NCBI GenBank assembly: GCA_002118135.1
Contig: BDIU01000010.1
Location: 1 to 64,000, forward strand
From: Trebouxia sp. TZW2008
Taxonomy: Eukaryota; Chlorophyta; Trebouxiophyceae; Trebouxiales; Trebouxiaceae
DNA: 64,000 bases
Direction of reading: 5' to 3'
Shown piece after piece: positions 22,988 to 33,900 of the stretch. Each line of letters starts with the position of its first letter. Position 1 is the stretch's first letter. The notes beneath the pieces were generated by a model. That model saw only the letters and a program-made list of their open reading frames with translations, was not told the origin of the DNA and did not search any database. The translations under genes and the position numbers were made by a program.

Positions 22988-23553
22988 AAGCACTCACTTG
23001 TTAGCAGCATGCAGCCTTTTCTGTTCAGTATCAGTCAGCCTTGCAAGTAAAGTCTGACTGATGTTTGTCTCAGGCTGAAAAGAAGCGCAGACGCTGCAAA
23101 GGCCTATCCCAGTTGAGATAAATGCCTTGAGTGCAGCGTGAATGATCTACAATTCATGTTATTTTTTACAACTTGAAAGCTCGCATCATGTCACAAAGTG
23201 CATACAATCTGCGTCTCATTGCAAGTGTGTCTCTGCATTTAGCTGGTCTACATCACCTTCACCATGGTCTCATATGTATCACCCCAAGCGGGAGATGCAA
23301 TTTGTAGCTGCAAGTTGACCAGCTTCACATGTCAAGTTGTACAATCAGCAAGGCTGATGGCATGCTGAGTTCATTCCCAGACTGCAGCAGCCAATCGCAG
23401 CTCAACCACTGTTCCCACAATAATGCATGATTGAGCGAAACAGGGTTCCAACCATCTGCGCCGGGCATGAAAGTGCAACAGGCGCCTTCTTGGTGCGGCA
23501 TCACATCATTGTTATCTGTGCCAAATGCGGCCTCTGGAGAATACTGGACTTAG
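22988..23553. other. Convergent spacer between DRC2 and SET gene
   Basis: Holds the 3' regions of two convergent genes. No coding region I can support. Confidence 0.4.
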
Positions 23554-25085
23554 TCACGAAGCATATTCTTCGGGAACAAAGCCGTAGTTGACAAAGCAGT
23601 CGCTTGCTTCTGGATAAGTTGCTTTTGCTCCATAGTTCAGCAGCAACTCTTGCCCTGCCGGCAACATGACTGGCTGCCCATACTGCTTGATTGTTCCTCG
23701 AACATAGGTTGCGCCATTGGGCATCTCAATCCTGAGCCAACAGCATCAAGTGCTGGTTTCCATACAGAAGCAGTCTTAGCAACAGTTGCCTTGGCATGCA
23801 AACGAGATGCAGAGCTTCGACGCTACCCTTACCCTTCAACAGTAGCAGCATGTTGGGAATGGTTGCACAGGTCAATCATCGGAAACATTTTGCTGGAATC
23901 TTGGCCAATGTATGCTCTTGATTGCACCTGCAGCATCCACAGAGTGTCATGCAGGCTTGAGCACTACAATAAGCAGTGAATGAGAACACCGATGCCTTCT
24001 GAGCAATAACTTGCAGGCAATACTTCTGATGCAGACCCTGCTTGGGTGGCAATTGGCATCCGGGCAAGAGCTCATCACCAGAAGCATCACCAAAGTTGTG
24101 AGATGCCAAAAATGCATGCTTACACTTACAGTGCCAAGGCCCCAAAGCAGATCTGCCGCAGACACCCCTAAAGTTCTGCCAAATTGCTTGGCATGCTTCT
24201 GTGCTGTCTTTTCACAAAGTTTCTGTTTGGCTTTTGCCTTAGCTTTGCAGCCTGAGCTCAGAGGACCTGCCAGCAGCACGCAGTCTGATCCAAGCCCGAC
24301 ACAACATGCTGTTATATGCTATTCAAGCGACAGTGACAGCCATTGCTACAGAGCTTGCTGAGAGAGACTTGCAGCAGCAGCGCCTGAGGCATGCTTTTAA
24401 TGCATGAAGATCAAGTCAAGTACAATCTTACCAAGCTCTTTGAAGATCAAGGCTGTCTCAGCTGCTTTCATGGACCAACCAGCTGATGGCTGTGCAGGGA
24501 TGGTGTCCAAGTAAGGGCGCCAGAAGGACTTAGACTTGCTGCGCTCATAGGCTAATAGTGTTGCCAGTAACCACCCATTTGCCTATCACAACAGCAGGGC
24601 ATGACTTGCAGGGGCCTACAGCACCTGGAAGTGAGAAGGTGCAGTCATTGGACTGCACTGGGTAACCTCAGCTGTGTTGTCTTTGATGTTGAGAATTTGC
24701 AATGAGCCACGGCTTGAACAGATGCTTGCCTGCAGAGCTTGAAGCGTGGTTGAGGACAGGTGACTCGCTAAAGTGGCCTCTGCGACTTCATCTGTAATCT
24801 GCAGTGCCGACGGTAGTACAACGACAGCTTGGCGTCCAAAGGCAGTATCTGAGACAGGAATATCTTGTGTACTCAGAATGCCCCTGTTTGACAACAGATA
24901 TGGCTATTGCAGCAACATTCCCGGTTGACAAGTTCGCGACGGCAAGAGTGCTGCAACACAGCCTACCTGCAGTCAAACTGTGTGCTACGTCCCAAATTCA
25001 AAGCAGGATGTATCCAGCCACCATGGGTCAAGAACCAATCCCTCAGAGAATCGAGGCTACGCAGGACTGGCGCGTGACGCTGCAT
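23554..25085 (-). CDS. SET-domain protein methyltransferase (Rubisco-LSMT-like class)
   Basis: Probable SAM-dependent protein lysine methyltransferase. Six exons give an intact 312-residue frame: 24967-25085 (ATG 25085), 24625-24883, 24432-24582, 24130-24266, 23833-23927, 23554-23731. Features in order: LRDWFLTHGGWIHPALNLG, typical of the N-terminus of the LSMT/SETD3/SETD6 class; RGILSTQDIPVSD; the helix ANGWLLATLLAYERSKS; SAGWSMKAAETA; MFPMIDLCNHS (the NHS motif); and ELLLNYG near the C-terminus, where the catalytic tyrosine of SET domains sits. It ends soon after (NYGFVPEEYAS), so the C-terminal substrate-binding helical domain of Rubisco LSMT is missing or very short. The target protein cannot be inferred. 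Confidence 0.8.
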
Positions 25086-25214
25086 CTGGAAGATATGGTG
25101 GCCGATGCTAATAGACTACAACGCGCAATGACGAGCGGAGCAGCTTCGTCACAGCTGGCCGAAGCTCGCTCAGCGACAATGCGAGTGTTGGATGTTGCAG
25201 CAGAGAGAGAGAGA

Positions 25215-25275
25215 GTAATTTTACATGCTTCAGCTAGACAACAAGTCTAATCGCATGTGCCACCAATGTGATGCC
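25215..25275 (-). mobile_element. Second relic of the non-LTR retrotransposon 3' end
   Basis: TTTTACATGCTTCAGCTAGA followed by AAGTCTAATCGCATGTGCCAC matches 3784-3826 (TTTTACATGCTTTAGCCAGC ... AAGTCTGATCGCATGTGCCAC). On the minus strand GTCD..CLAEACKI parallels GTCDQTWLAKACKI of the 3.7-4.0 kb relic. Confidence 0.75.
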
Positions 25276-26060
25276 CCAATGTGATGGAACGCTGATGCGA
25301 CGCGTGATGTGCAGTCATTGCTGCAGCGAGGAAGCAGCAGTCTTGCGCATGACTCCAGTCATTCACTGCTGCAGCGAGGGAATAGCAGTTGTGCCCATGT
25401 ACATGCAAAAGCTGGCATATACATCTAAGTCTAAAATGACATAACAGTGCAAGGAAAAGCCCAAAATTTGTCATCAGCACCCCAAGGCAAGCTGTTAGCT
25501 GCTGCCTGAGGTGGTCTGCAACTATATGGACACGACTACTGAAAGGATGTCATAGCAAGTAAGTCCTGTACACTGATGGGCAGGTTTAACCCAGTAATTG
25601 GAGGACTGTACTTGAGTGGATTCTTGGCCAATGCCATCTCAAAACAGAAGTCGGCACTCTGCTTGAACGAGGGCAGCAAGCAGCACAAAGCCCAAAAACA
25701 ACGTGTGATTCTTATGGCAACTTTGCAATGTACTGCAGGACAATTCGTTCATTGACATTTCTGTCACCAAGCAAAGGCTCATTGGGCCAGTGGGGATCTG
25801 AAAAGCTGGTTGAATTGCTGCTTAAGCTCATTTGGGGGATATGATCCTGATTCCATCTTCTGATTCTCCTTTTGCGTTCCATCAAAATGTTGCTGGCCTG
25901 CCTTCTTTTGAGGCTCCTCAGCCAAAATCAGATTACACATACACGACATTCACCATCAAAACCCATTCTCACTCCAGCATGTTGCCTGCAGCCTGTTGAC
26001 GATGCCGTGGATGGCGTCTCTCCCAGAAGCCAAAATTGTGGACAGACTAGCGTAAGCATC
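25276..26060. other. Mostly unassigned stretch, possible terminal exon near 25550-25680
   Basis: The minus strand has SFKQSADFCFEMALAKNPLK then YSPPITGLNLPISVYRTYLL and a stop near 25556, which could be the last exon of the cyclin-like gene. No splice junction could be proved. Confidence 0.3.
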
Positions 26061-26067
26061 AGGACTA

Positions 26068-26330
26068 CTCCTGAGACAGCTGAACAACTAGCAAAAGCAT
26101 CGGCGAGCGGCAGAAGGTTAGGTTAGTCCTGTCAGCCCATGCAGGGGGTCGAGACAGGTGAACAACTGGCAAAACCATAGAGTGAGCTGCAGAAGGTTCT
26201 GGCAAATCCTGTCTGCCCAGGAAGGCATTCAAGGCAGTTGAGACAGGTGAATGGTTGGCGAAACCATAGGTTGAGCCGCAGAAGATCTGGCAAAACCTGC
26301 CTGCCCAGGCAGGTACGCTATCAGTAGGAG
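26068..26330. repeat. ~85-bp tandem repeat, three units
   Basis: Units near 26068, 26148 and 26239 share TGAGACAGGTGAACAACTGG, ACCATAG.GTGAGC.GCAGAAG and CTGTCTGCCCA-type text, with indels. Confidence 0.85.
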
Positions 26331-29233
26331 TGGTGAGGGTGCAGGTCTGCAGAGGTGTACACAATGGTCATGAGGTTGCCGACCGCCGACATGGCAGAGC
26401 CGAAATCAGCTGCATGCTGTTCCCTGTAGCCTGTCAGGCTCTCGAGGGTTGCAGGCCAGAAGGGCACAATGCCGGCAGCACAGCGGCAGGAAGCCAGCAT
26501 GGCAGCCGCAGTGAGCGAGGGCTTGTACTCTAGCAGGGCTGGATCAGCTAGCCCTTGGTATAGTAGGTGGAAGGCATCACCTGCAGCATTGGGCGTTCTT
26601 TTAACTCACAGCAAGAAACTGTTGTGATGCACAATGACAGGAAGCCAGCATGGCAGCTGCGGTGAGGGAGGGCTTGTACTCTAGCAGGGCTGGATTAGCC
26701 AGCTCTTGACACAGTAACTGGAAGCGTCACCTGCAACATTGAACAAATGTCACACTGGCAGCAATAGATGATTGTGATGCAGAATGCAGAGCGTGGGACT
26801 GCATAGCAGCAAGAAGCCAGCATGGCAGCTGCAGTGAGGGAGGGCTTGTGCTCTAGCAGGGCTGGATCGGCCAGCCCTTGGTATAGTAGGTGGAAGGCAT
26901 CACCTGCAGCATCAAAGATTTTTGTTGATGTCCTGATGTGGATGTGCAAGGGGGTATTCACTTGCACACTCAATGAAAATTATAAAGCAAGTGAAACATG
27001 CACAGCATCAGCTGTTCCTAGCGGCGTAAATGCATGTAACTGTCATGATGCAGAATGCAAGGGCTCTTCAACATACACAATGCAAGTTATGCATAGCATG
27101 AGCGATTCCTGGCAGCATTGGCTAGGATGCCTGCACTAGCTCGCCTCTTCTGCAGTTCCAAACAGTGTATGCCAACCTGCAATGCGTTGCAGCTCTGAGG
27201 GGTTCTGGAAGTCGCAGCCCAGGCGCTCTAGGTACAGCTTGAGGCAGCGCAGGGTCGATATGGCGCTGGTGTCGGCGCCGAGCACCTGACGCACGCTCTT
27301 GTCCATACCCTCAACGGCCCGCAGCCTGACGCCCAGCACGCGCTCTATTTCAGCGTCGCCCGGCATCAGCTCTGCTTGCTCCCCTGCACACAGAACACAC
27401 TCATCAACAATAGACTTTGATGATGACCATCATGTTCCTGACAAGGTTTCCCTGGCATCAGCTGCTGACTACGCTAGCAGATGTGCACTGACAGTGACTT
27501 CAGCTCAATGAGATCAGCTTGACATGCAATCAATGAATCTGCATGTGCTCTCACAGCATGTGTGCATGGCACCAATCTGAGCCAATCCAGCAACAGAGAT
27601 TTTGTGTGCTTTGCAACTGGATCTACATTGTTGAGACCAAGGTGATTACATCTGGCAAGTCTGCCATTGAACGTGACATGCTTGCTTTTGCACATGCTGT
27701 TGACCACATGCAATGTGCAGCTGATTTTGCTTACTTTAATCGTGACTGTGCACAAGGTTGCACCAGCATTGAAAGGATTGTCAGCGCAAGCAACAGACTC
27801 ACTCGCATTGCTCAGCAGCAGCAAGACTGACCTTGTCGCGCAGAGATGAGAATGCAGGCAGCCACCAGCAAAGGCAGCATGGCAGGAGGAAGAGCAATGC
27901 CGCTGGACATGGTGCGGTCCACCAGTAGCACTGCATCATGCAGCACTTCATCCTTGAAGCCAAAGGCTGCAGCATGGCTCATGGCCAGCCTCACACATTC
28001 CTTGCGTCCTGCTGCATACTCTGCTGACATGCTCTGCACCAAAGCAGACTGTTGTCAAGACGTAACCATTTATGATTGTCAAGCGCCCACCAGCAACATT
28101 GCCGCGCTTCATCCTTGAAGCTGCAGCATGGCTCATGGCCAGCCTCACACACTCCTTACGCCCCGCTGCATACTCTGCTGACATACTCTGCACCGCAGCC
28201 AGCCATTGTCAATACACCATTACTCACAAGCATCAGAAGACCCCTAGCAGCACTGCATCATGCAGAACTTCGTCCTTGAAGCCAAAGGCTGCAGCGTGAC
28301 TCATGGCCAGCCTCACACATTCCTTACGTTCCGCAGCATACTCTGCTGACATGCTCTGCACATGAGCACACTCTCGTCAGTCCATCAGTCACTAATGATC
28401 GTCCAATGATCAGTGTCAACTATGTCTACCAAATATCTACAAGCAACTATCTACTGACTAGACAGGGACGACAATTGCTCACAGCTGTTGCGGGGCCTTC
28501 AGCACAACCTGCAACGAGGGACTTATCAAGCCATTCTGACGGCTTGAAACCGTTTTTGCCTCCACCAAATGATGGCGCTGGCTCCTGTTGGCCATGCCAT
28601 CTGACACACCTGTCGCCTCTGGCCCAAGCACTCATTCGACCACATCAAAGCCTTTGACGTTCAGAGTGCTGCATCAAAAGCTTCCATGACATCTACTGCA
28701 TGCTTGAGCTAGAATCAGCAAGCTTGATCAGATGCCACAATCACAGACTGGGGTAGTTAAGCCCATGCTGCAATACACAGCAGAGCATAGCAAGCTGCCA
28801 TTGCAGGCTGCCGCTGTGAATTGCTTTGCAAGCAGTCTTGTACAGTGTGATGTATGCCAGAAAACACAACAGATGACAGGAGATAAAGGCACAGCAACAA
28901 TACATGAAAAAAACCCGCAATTGCTACAAGAGGGGCCCACAAGAAAGGGCCAAAAGGGGAAAAAGCAAGTCTGGCAGCAGCAGCAGACTTTGGCATTTCA
29001 CCTTGGCAGCAACCTTGTGGCTTTCCTCAAAGCGTCTGACAGCAGCGAAAGCTTCTGAGCAGCGGCCCTCGACACTGGCGTCCTCCTTGAGGAGGACTTC
29101 TCTGTTGAGGCCCCTCAGCAGATCTGCCTTACAGTAGGGGCTGACTGCCCGCTCCAGCTCTGGACCCCTGAGCCACCCCCCTACTTCCCCTGCTGACCCC
29201 TCTAGCCGACACCCACATGCCACATCATACAGC
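26321..29233 (-). CDS. Cyclin-like protein, incomplete model
   Basis: Likely cyclin-box protein. Exons I can support: 29002-29233 (no family assigned), 27832-28033, 27177-27383 and about 26321-26580; a possible extra exon lies near 28450-28630. Exon 27832-28033 reads EYAAGRKECVRLAMSHAAA then FGFKDEVLHDAVLLVDRTMS and MLPLLVAACILISARDK, the helix 1-3 pattern of a cyclin box. Exon 27177-27383 includes STLRCLKLYLERLGCDF. Exon 26321-26580 reads LLEYKPSLTAAAMLASCRCA then FWPATLESLTGYREQHAADF, the C-terminal cyclin fold, and may end at the TGA at 26321. The N-terminus is unresolved; an ATG near 29463 or 29498 is possible. Without the complete N-terminal box I cannot assign a cyclin class. Confidence 0.65.
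26635..26910 (-). pseudogene. Two ghost copies of cyclin-like exon start
   Basis: The first half of exon 26321-26580 recurs at about 26640-26735 and 26815-26905. The second copy is open (GDAFHLLYQGLADPALLEHK then PSLTAAAMLAS) and keeps the CTGCAG|GTGATGCC acceptor; the nearer copy is more decayed. Both lie upstream in transcription order. Confidence 0.92.
28099..28365 (-). pseudogene. Two ghost copies of the cyclin-box exon start
   Basis: The start of exon 27832-28033 (CAG|AGCATGTCAGCAGAGTATGC...) recurs at about 28099-28195 and 28262-28365 with the same acceptor context. The far copy reads MSAEYAAERKECVRLAMSHA then AAFGFKDEVLHDAVLL. The near copy loses the frame after the first alanines. 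Both are upstream of the real exon. Confidence 0.92.
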
Positions 29234-29740
29234 CTGCATGGAGAGGAAGAAGGTTTCCGCGTTTCCTGGGCATAGTGTGCTTGCACATTGTGCATCATGT
29301 TGTTTTGTGCATGAAGCTTTGTCTGCAATCATCACGCTGCTGCAAACAAAGCTCGAGGGCTTTGATTGTTTGTCTGGGTTGGAACAGCATGCTGATGTTG
29401 AGTGCACCACGTGCTGACTGCTTGCTGCAGACGTTCCATCGCCAGCAGTCTAATTTGAGTTGGCCAGAATCCATTGCCTTCTCACCACCCAGCTTCAATG
29501 CGAGCTAGATGCACAGTTTTTTGCCTATGTATGTGTTAGAAGACAAACCCAAGCCTCAACAGCGCTTTCAGCGCCACCGGTATTTAAAACGCTCACAATG
29601 CTGTACAGCGAGGCCGGTGTCGCTTAGAAGACAACACCTTGGAGCCAACTAGGCCAAGTCGAGGGCAGTGAGTCACAGCTGTCCAATCTTTCCATGATTG
29701 TAACAGCTTTGAAGGTCACAGAACAGGATAGACTGTCGAC

Positions 29741-30040
29741 ATGGTTCTGCCTCAACTGTCAAAAGCCCGACCCCGTCTCACACATAACAATCAAGCGATT
29801 GAGAGAGGGTCACCGCTTCTGACCATCAGGCAAAACTGTGTCAACAGTCCAGCCCTTGCTGGTGCAGTCCAGCAATGTCATAACAACAGCACATCACATG
29901 CAGAAGACCCAGATAACAGTGCACAAGCTGTTTGTTGTCCCACCATCTCAAGGCCTGCAGCTGCCAGATCACCACAGGAACCTTTTGCAGACGCCTCATG
30001 CTTTGTGTTAGGCTCACTGCGCAGTAAGATTGTCTGTTGA
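29741..30040 (+). CDS. Unassigned 99-codon open frame
   Basis: An ATG-initiated frame starting MVLPQLSKARPRLTHNNQ, with no family resemblance and no supported splice partner. A TATTTAAAAC word lies at about 29580. It may be chance. The rest of 29234-30500 holds nothing I can support. Confidence 0.2.
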   Translation: MVLPQLSKARPRLTHNNQAIERGSPLLTIRQNCVNSPALAGAVQQCHNNSTSHAEDPDNSAQAVCCPTISRPAAARSPQEPFADASCFVLGSLRSKIVC

Positions 30041-30499
30041 ATCCCTTACGACAGTATATGAATCTTGATTGACAGCTTCTTGAGCCAAGCCAGCTGCTGC
30101 CTGAGATACAGACAGCTTGTCCAAACGTCAGGCGCTTTGGCAATGGTGTGAGTCCATTCTCCTTGTGAGCTTTGCACCAAGGCCGCCTGTAGCTTGATTG
30201 GCAGTGGTTTGATGATTGTCAGTGGCAAGTCAACTTCTCCTTACCTGTTGTTTGCAATTGTGCATATAGACATCCTATGGGCAGTTTGAGGCAGGGGAAG
30301 GGCAATAAAAAGCTCCCTTGATGCCAAAGCTGAGGGTAAGCTACCTTGCTATGCTGTTGTTTGAGTAAGGATGTTGTAGCTGAAAAAAGTGTGTCAGCTT
30401 GCAGCAGGAATATAGTTGCTGACATGGCTCTCAACATTGCAAAAGCTGCCTTGCCATTGAACAGCTTCCTGCCTGAAGGAGCTGAGGCAGCCTTACAGC

Positions 30500-30981
30500 A
30501 CGCGTGTTTCATCTGCTTTGATTTCGAGTGACAGCTTGCCTGCAAAGGCTGTGGCAGCCTTGCAGTAGGACGAATGTGCAGCCATAGAGATGTCACTACT
30601 TTTCTGTGTTGCGGCCTTGGTGCTGGGTGACAGCTCACTTGAAAGGGCTGTGGCAGCCTTGCACCAGAGATTTAATGGCTGCCCTGATGTTGGGATCATC
30701 ATGCTCTGTGCTGGGCTTTCCCATATTGACAACCATGCACACCTGCTGCCTCAGCATGGCTGACTGTAGAAATGATACAGTTGCCCTGATGCTGAATGAA
30801 GGCCTACCTTAAAGGGCTGTGGCAGCCTTGTAGTAGGGGCGTGATGGCTGCCTTGAGATTCGGGTAGGCGTGCTCTCTGCTGGGGTTCCCCTTGTTCAAC
30901 GTCATGCACACTTGCTGCCTGAGCATGGCCAGTGTGCCATACTGTTGAGACGATACAGCTGCCCTACTGTCAACTGCAGGC
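30500..30981 (-). pseudogene. Ghost copies of the PPR-SMR C-terminus including stop
   Basis: Downstream of the PPR-SMR stop, the last about 40 codons recur twice: copy 2 (about 30804-30935) LRQQVCMTLNKGNPSREHAY ... GCHSPLR and TAG; copy 3 (about 30635-30760) LRQQVCMVVNMGKPSTEHDD ... GCHSPFK and TGA. The real end is GCHSPFR and TAG. A still more decayed piece (CKAATAFAGKL) lies at about 30530-30600. Confidence 0.9.
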
Positions 30982-33900
30982 CTACCTGAAAGGGCTGTGG
31001 CAGCCCTGTAGTAGGGACGTGATAGCTGCCTTGATGTTGGGATAGGCATGCTCTCTGCTGGGCTTCCCCTTGTTGACTGTCATGCAAACCTGCTGCCTTA
31101 GAATGGCTGGGCCGTCTTTAGGCAGCCTGTCCCGCAGCTCTGACAGCCACCTAAGCAGGCTGATGACGGCAGCTCCCACTGTGAAGGCGTGCATGCCAAA
31201 GTCCACGCAGCCGGACTCGCCATTGGTGTGGACGGTCAGTCGGAAGTGGCCTTGCCTACAGGCTGTCTGGAACACCTGTAGACACAATGTGTTATGAAAC
31301 AGGCGTACTGGCATCTAAGCTTACAGCCACCCGAGCAGGTCAAACCATTTGTCAACAAGCACTTTCCATGTGAAATGCCTTGTCCTTAGGCAGCCTGTCA
31401 TGCAGCTGTGACAACAAGAATTGCACACAGAAGTCACTTGAGGCATGCATGTCAACTTGTGCAGTGCGCCCTCAGCCCAGTCATGTGGGCAGGCTGATGA
31501 CGGCAGCTCCCGCTGTAAAGGCATGCCAAAGTTGACATTGCCAGACTCGCCATCAAGGCTGGCGAGGCAGAAGTGGCCTTGTCCATAGGCTGTCTGAAAC
31601 ACTTGCAGGCAGGATCAGTTGTGAAACAAGCGTACGATCATCTGAACTGAGAGCCCCCTGAGTGAGCTAATGATGGCAGCAGGCCCACAAATGCAGCTGA
31701 CAATGAGCTGAGGTGGTCATGCTTTGCTGTTAGGTGGAGCCAAATACCTGACCAGCTGTAGCTTGAGCCCACACCACTCTAATGCTTCACAGGAAAGAGA
31801 GAAGGCAATGATGGAGTAGATGCCAGGATGGCTCAAACAGCCCTTGGGCCATGCACTCGAGAGCCCTCCTTGGAGGCTGATTGTCACTACTGTCAGTAAA
31901 GCTTTCAAAACATTGTTGTCAGGGTTGTTTGGAGGCAACTTTAGCCTTTTCAAGCAGGCCCACAGGACTTCACTGATCAGCAGGTAAATGCTGATGCAGA
32001 TGATGATGTCAGTGAAGCAGCCTACCTGAACAGCCTTGGCTTGAGCCCAAACCACCCCAGTGTTCCATAGCACCCCAACCACAGTGTTATACACCACACT
32101 ATCCGGCCTGCAGTTGTTGTGCTTCATCTGCTCAAAGGCTGCTAGGGCTCTTCGCCACTGGTCGCCCTTCTCGTAGGCCAAAATGAGACCGCCGTATGTG
32201 ACTGAGTCTGGCTTGCAGCCCTTGGCTTGCATCTGCTCAAATAGCTCTGCAGCTTTCTCCCATTGAGCGCCTGCAGTGTCCAGAAGCTTTCAGTTCATGA
32301 CAGCACTTATCTTTGGTGTACACTTCATGAACTCAAATCCTGTCTTCTGAAGAGTAATTTCAGTACATGCAGGGTGTACGTGCAAGGTATGCAACAGGGA
32401 GCTGACAGAATGGTCACTTGATCAAACTGGCTTAATGCCCTCCGCAATTCTTCACAAATGGTGTTGTTGTGACTCCTCACATGAGGGCATGCACCCTAAA
32501 ATGCCGCTCAAACAGCAACGCTGTCTGGACTGATGAAATGCAAACCATACTTGCTGTGAAGGTCAGAATGTTAAGGCCTTGCACAGCATGAAGTCTCTTC
32601 AGGCATTAGCTGCTGCAACTGCATCTTGACCACCAGCCAAATTTCAAGGGCTTTCTAAACCTCTTCAGCTTACTTCCTTGAGTTCAGGCTGGCTGTCAAA
32701 ATACAATTAAGGGCAAACAGACCGCCTTGCAAGAACACAGGTCTGCAGGTTCAGAACAAGCTTCCATGTGTGCAGGAAGGGGCAGGACGTGCTAAAGATG
32801 CCATTGCTTTACCCTATAGACCCTTGAAACCCTATTGAAAGTGTCAAAGTACAGGCATGTCTCTTTGCAAGGTGAACTGCTGATGCCACAGCCCACTACT
32901 GTCAAGAGGGCAGCTAGCCTGGCCATGAGACAGAAGCAACACAAACAATGACAGGTGTCTTGACACCTGATGCGAAAACTGTAACTGCTGTCTGCCATAA
33001 AGCGAGAAGTCCCTGTCAAGAGCCCAACACCTGCAGACAAAGCAATAGGACCAGCAACATAACCAATGATGGTGACAATGCTCTTCATTGGCAGCTGGGA
33101 CTAGGACGCTGTAGCATGCTGCTGTCAAGCCTTGAAAGCTTACACAAGTTGCCTCAAGTCACACTGCACAAATCTGCCAGCAACAAATCAGCCACATCTC
33201 GGCTTATCATAAGCAAACATGGGCATTATGAACAAAGATGCTGCGACACCTGAGCAGATCGACCCCCAGCATGCATAAACGCAGAACGAGAGACTTGTGT
33301 GCAAGCAACAGATCTTGCCATGTCAACAGCTGAAAAGCTGTTGGCAGCTGTTGCACATCCTGCAAGTGAGCCCAGTCAGCACCCTGTCACAAACCCAGAC
33401 AGCATACATGATACCGCTTTTGCGTGCATGCTATTTGAGCTCTGTGCAGGGTGCTGACTTGACTTTACATAGGGCTGCAAAGCTTATAACAGCATCTCAG
33501 CAATCTGCAGAGATATAACAGCTGCGCACAAGTGATAGCTGCAATAGCTCACATCATCGCTTCAGCAATTCGTAGAAAGCAACAGAAGCTTACAAGTAAT
33601 GGCTGCAGCAAGTCACTTCCAGCAATCAGGTGGGCCACAACATCAGCTGACACAGGGGAGCTCGAAGCCCTTGTAACAGCTACCAAGTTATCTGATTACT
33701 TGGATCCAGAAATTTGCAGATCAGCTGATGTTCTGGAGCAGATAACCCGTACCCTACATATACCCTGCTTCTGTATGTAACTAGCACAGCCATAGACCCT
33801 CACTAGCACGCATATAGAACATAATCAAAGGATGACATGCAACAAGAAGAAGGTGGACGTTGAGCACAGGAAACAATGAGAAGCTGTAAATGTGACCACA

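Noticed and set aside
24804..25250. 148-codon plus-strand frame
   Set aside because: It is antisense to the first exons of the SET-domain gene, whose splice phases and motifs are consistent; its end runs into the retroelement relic.
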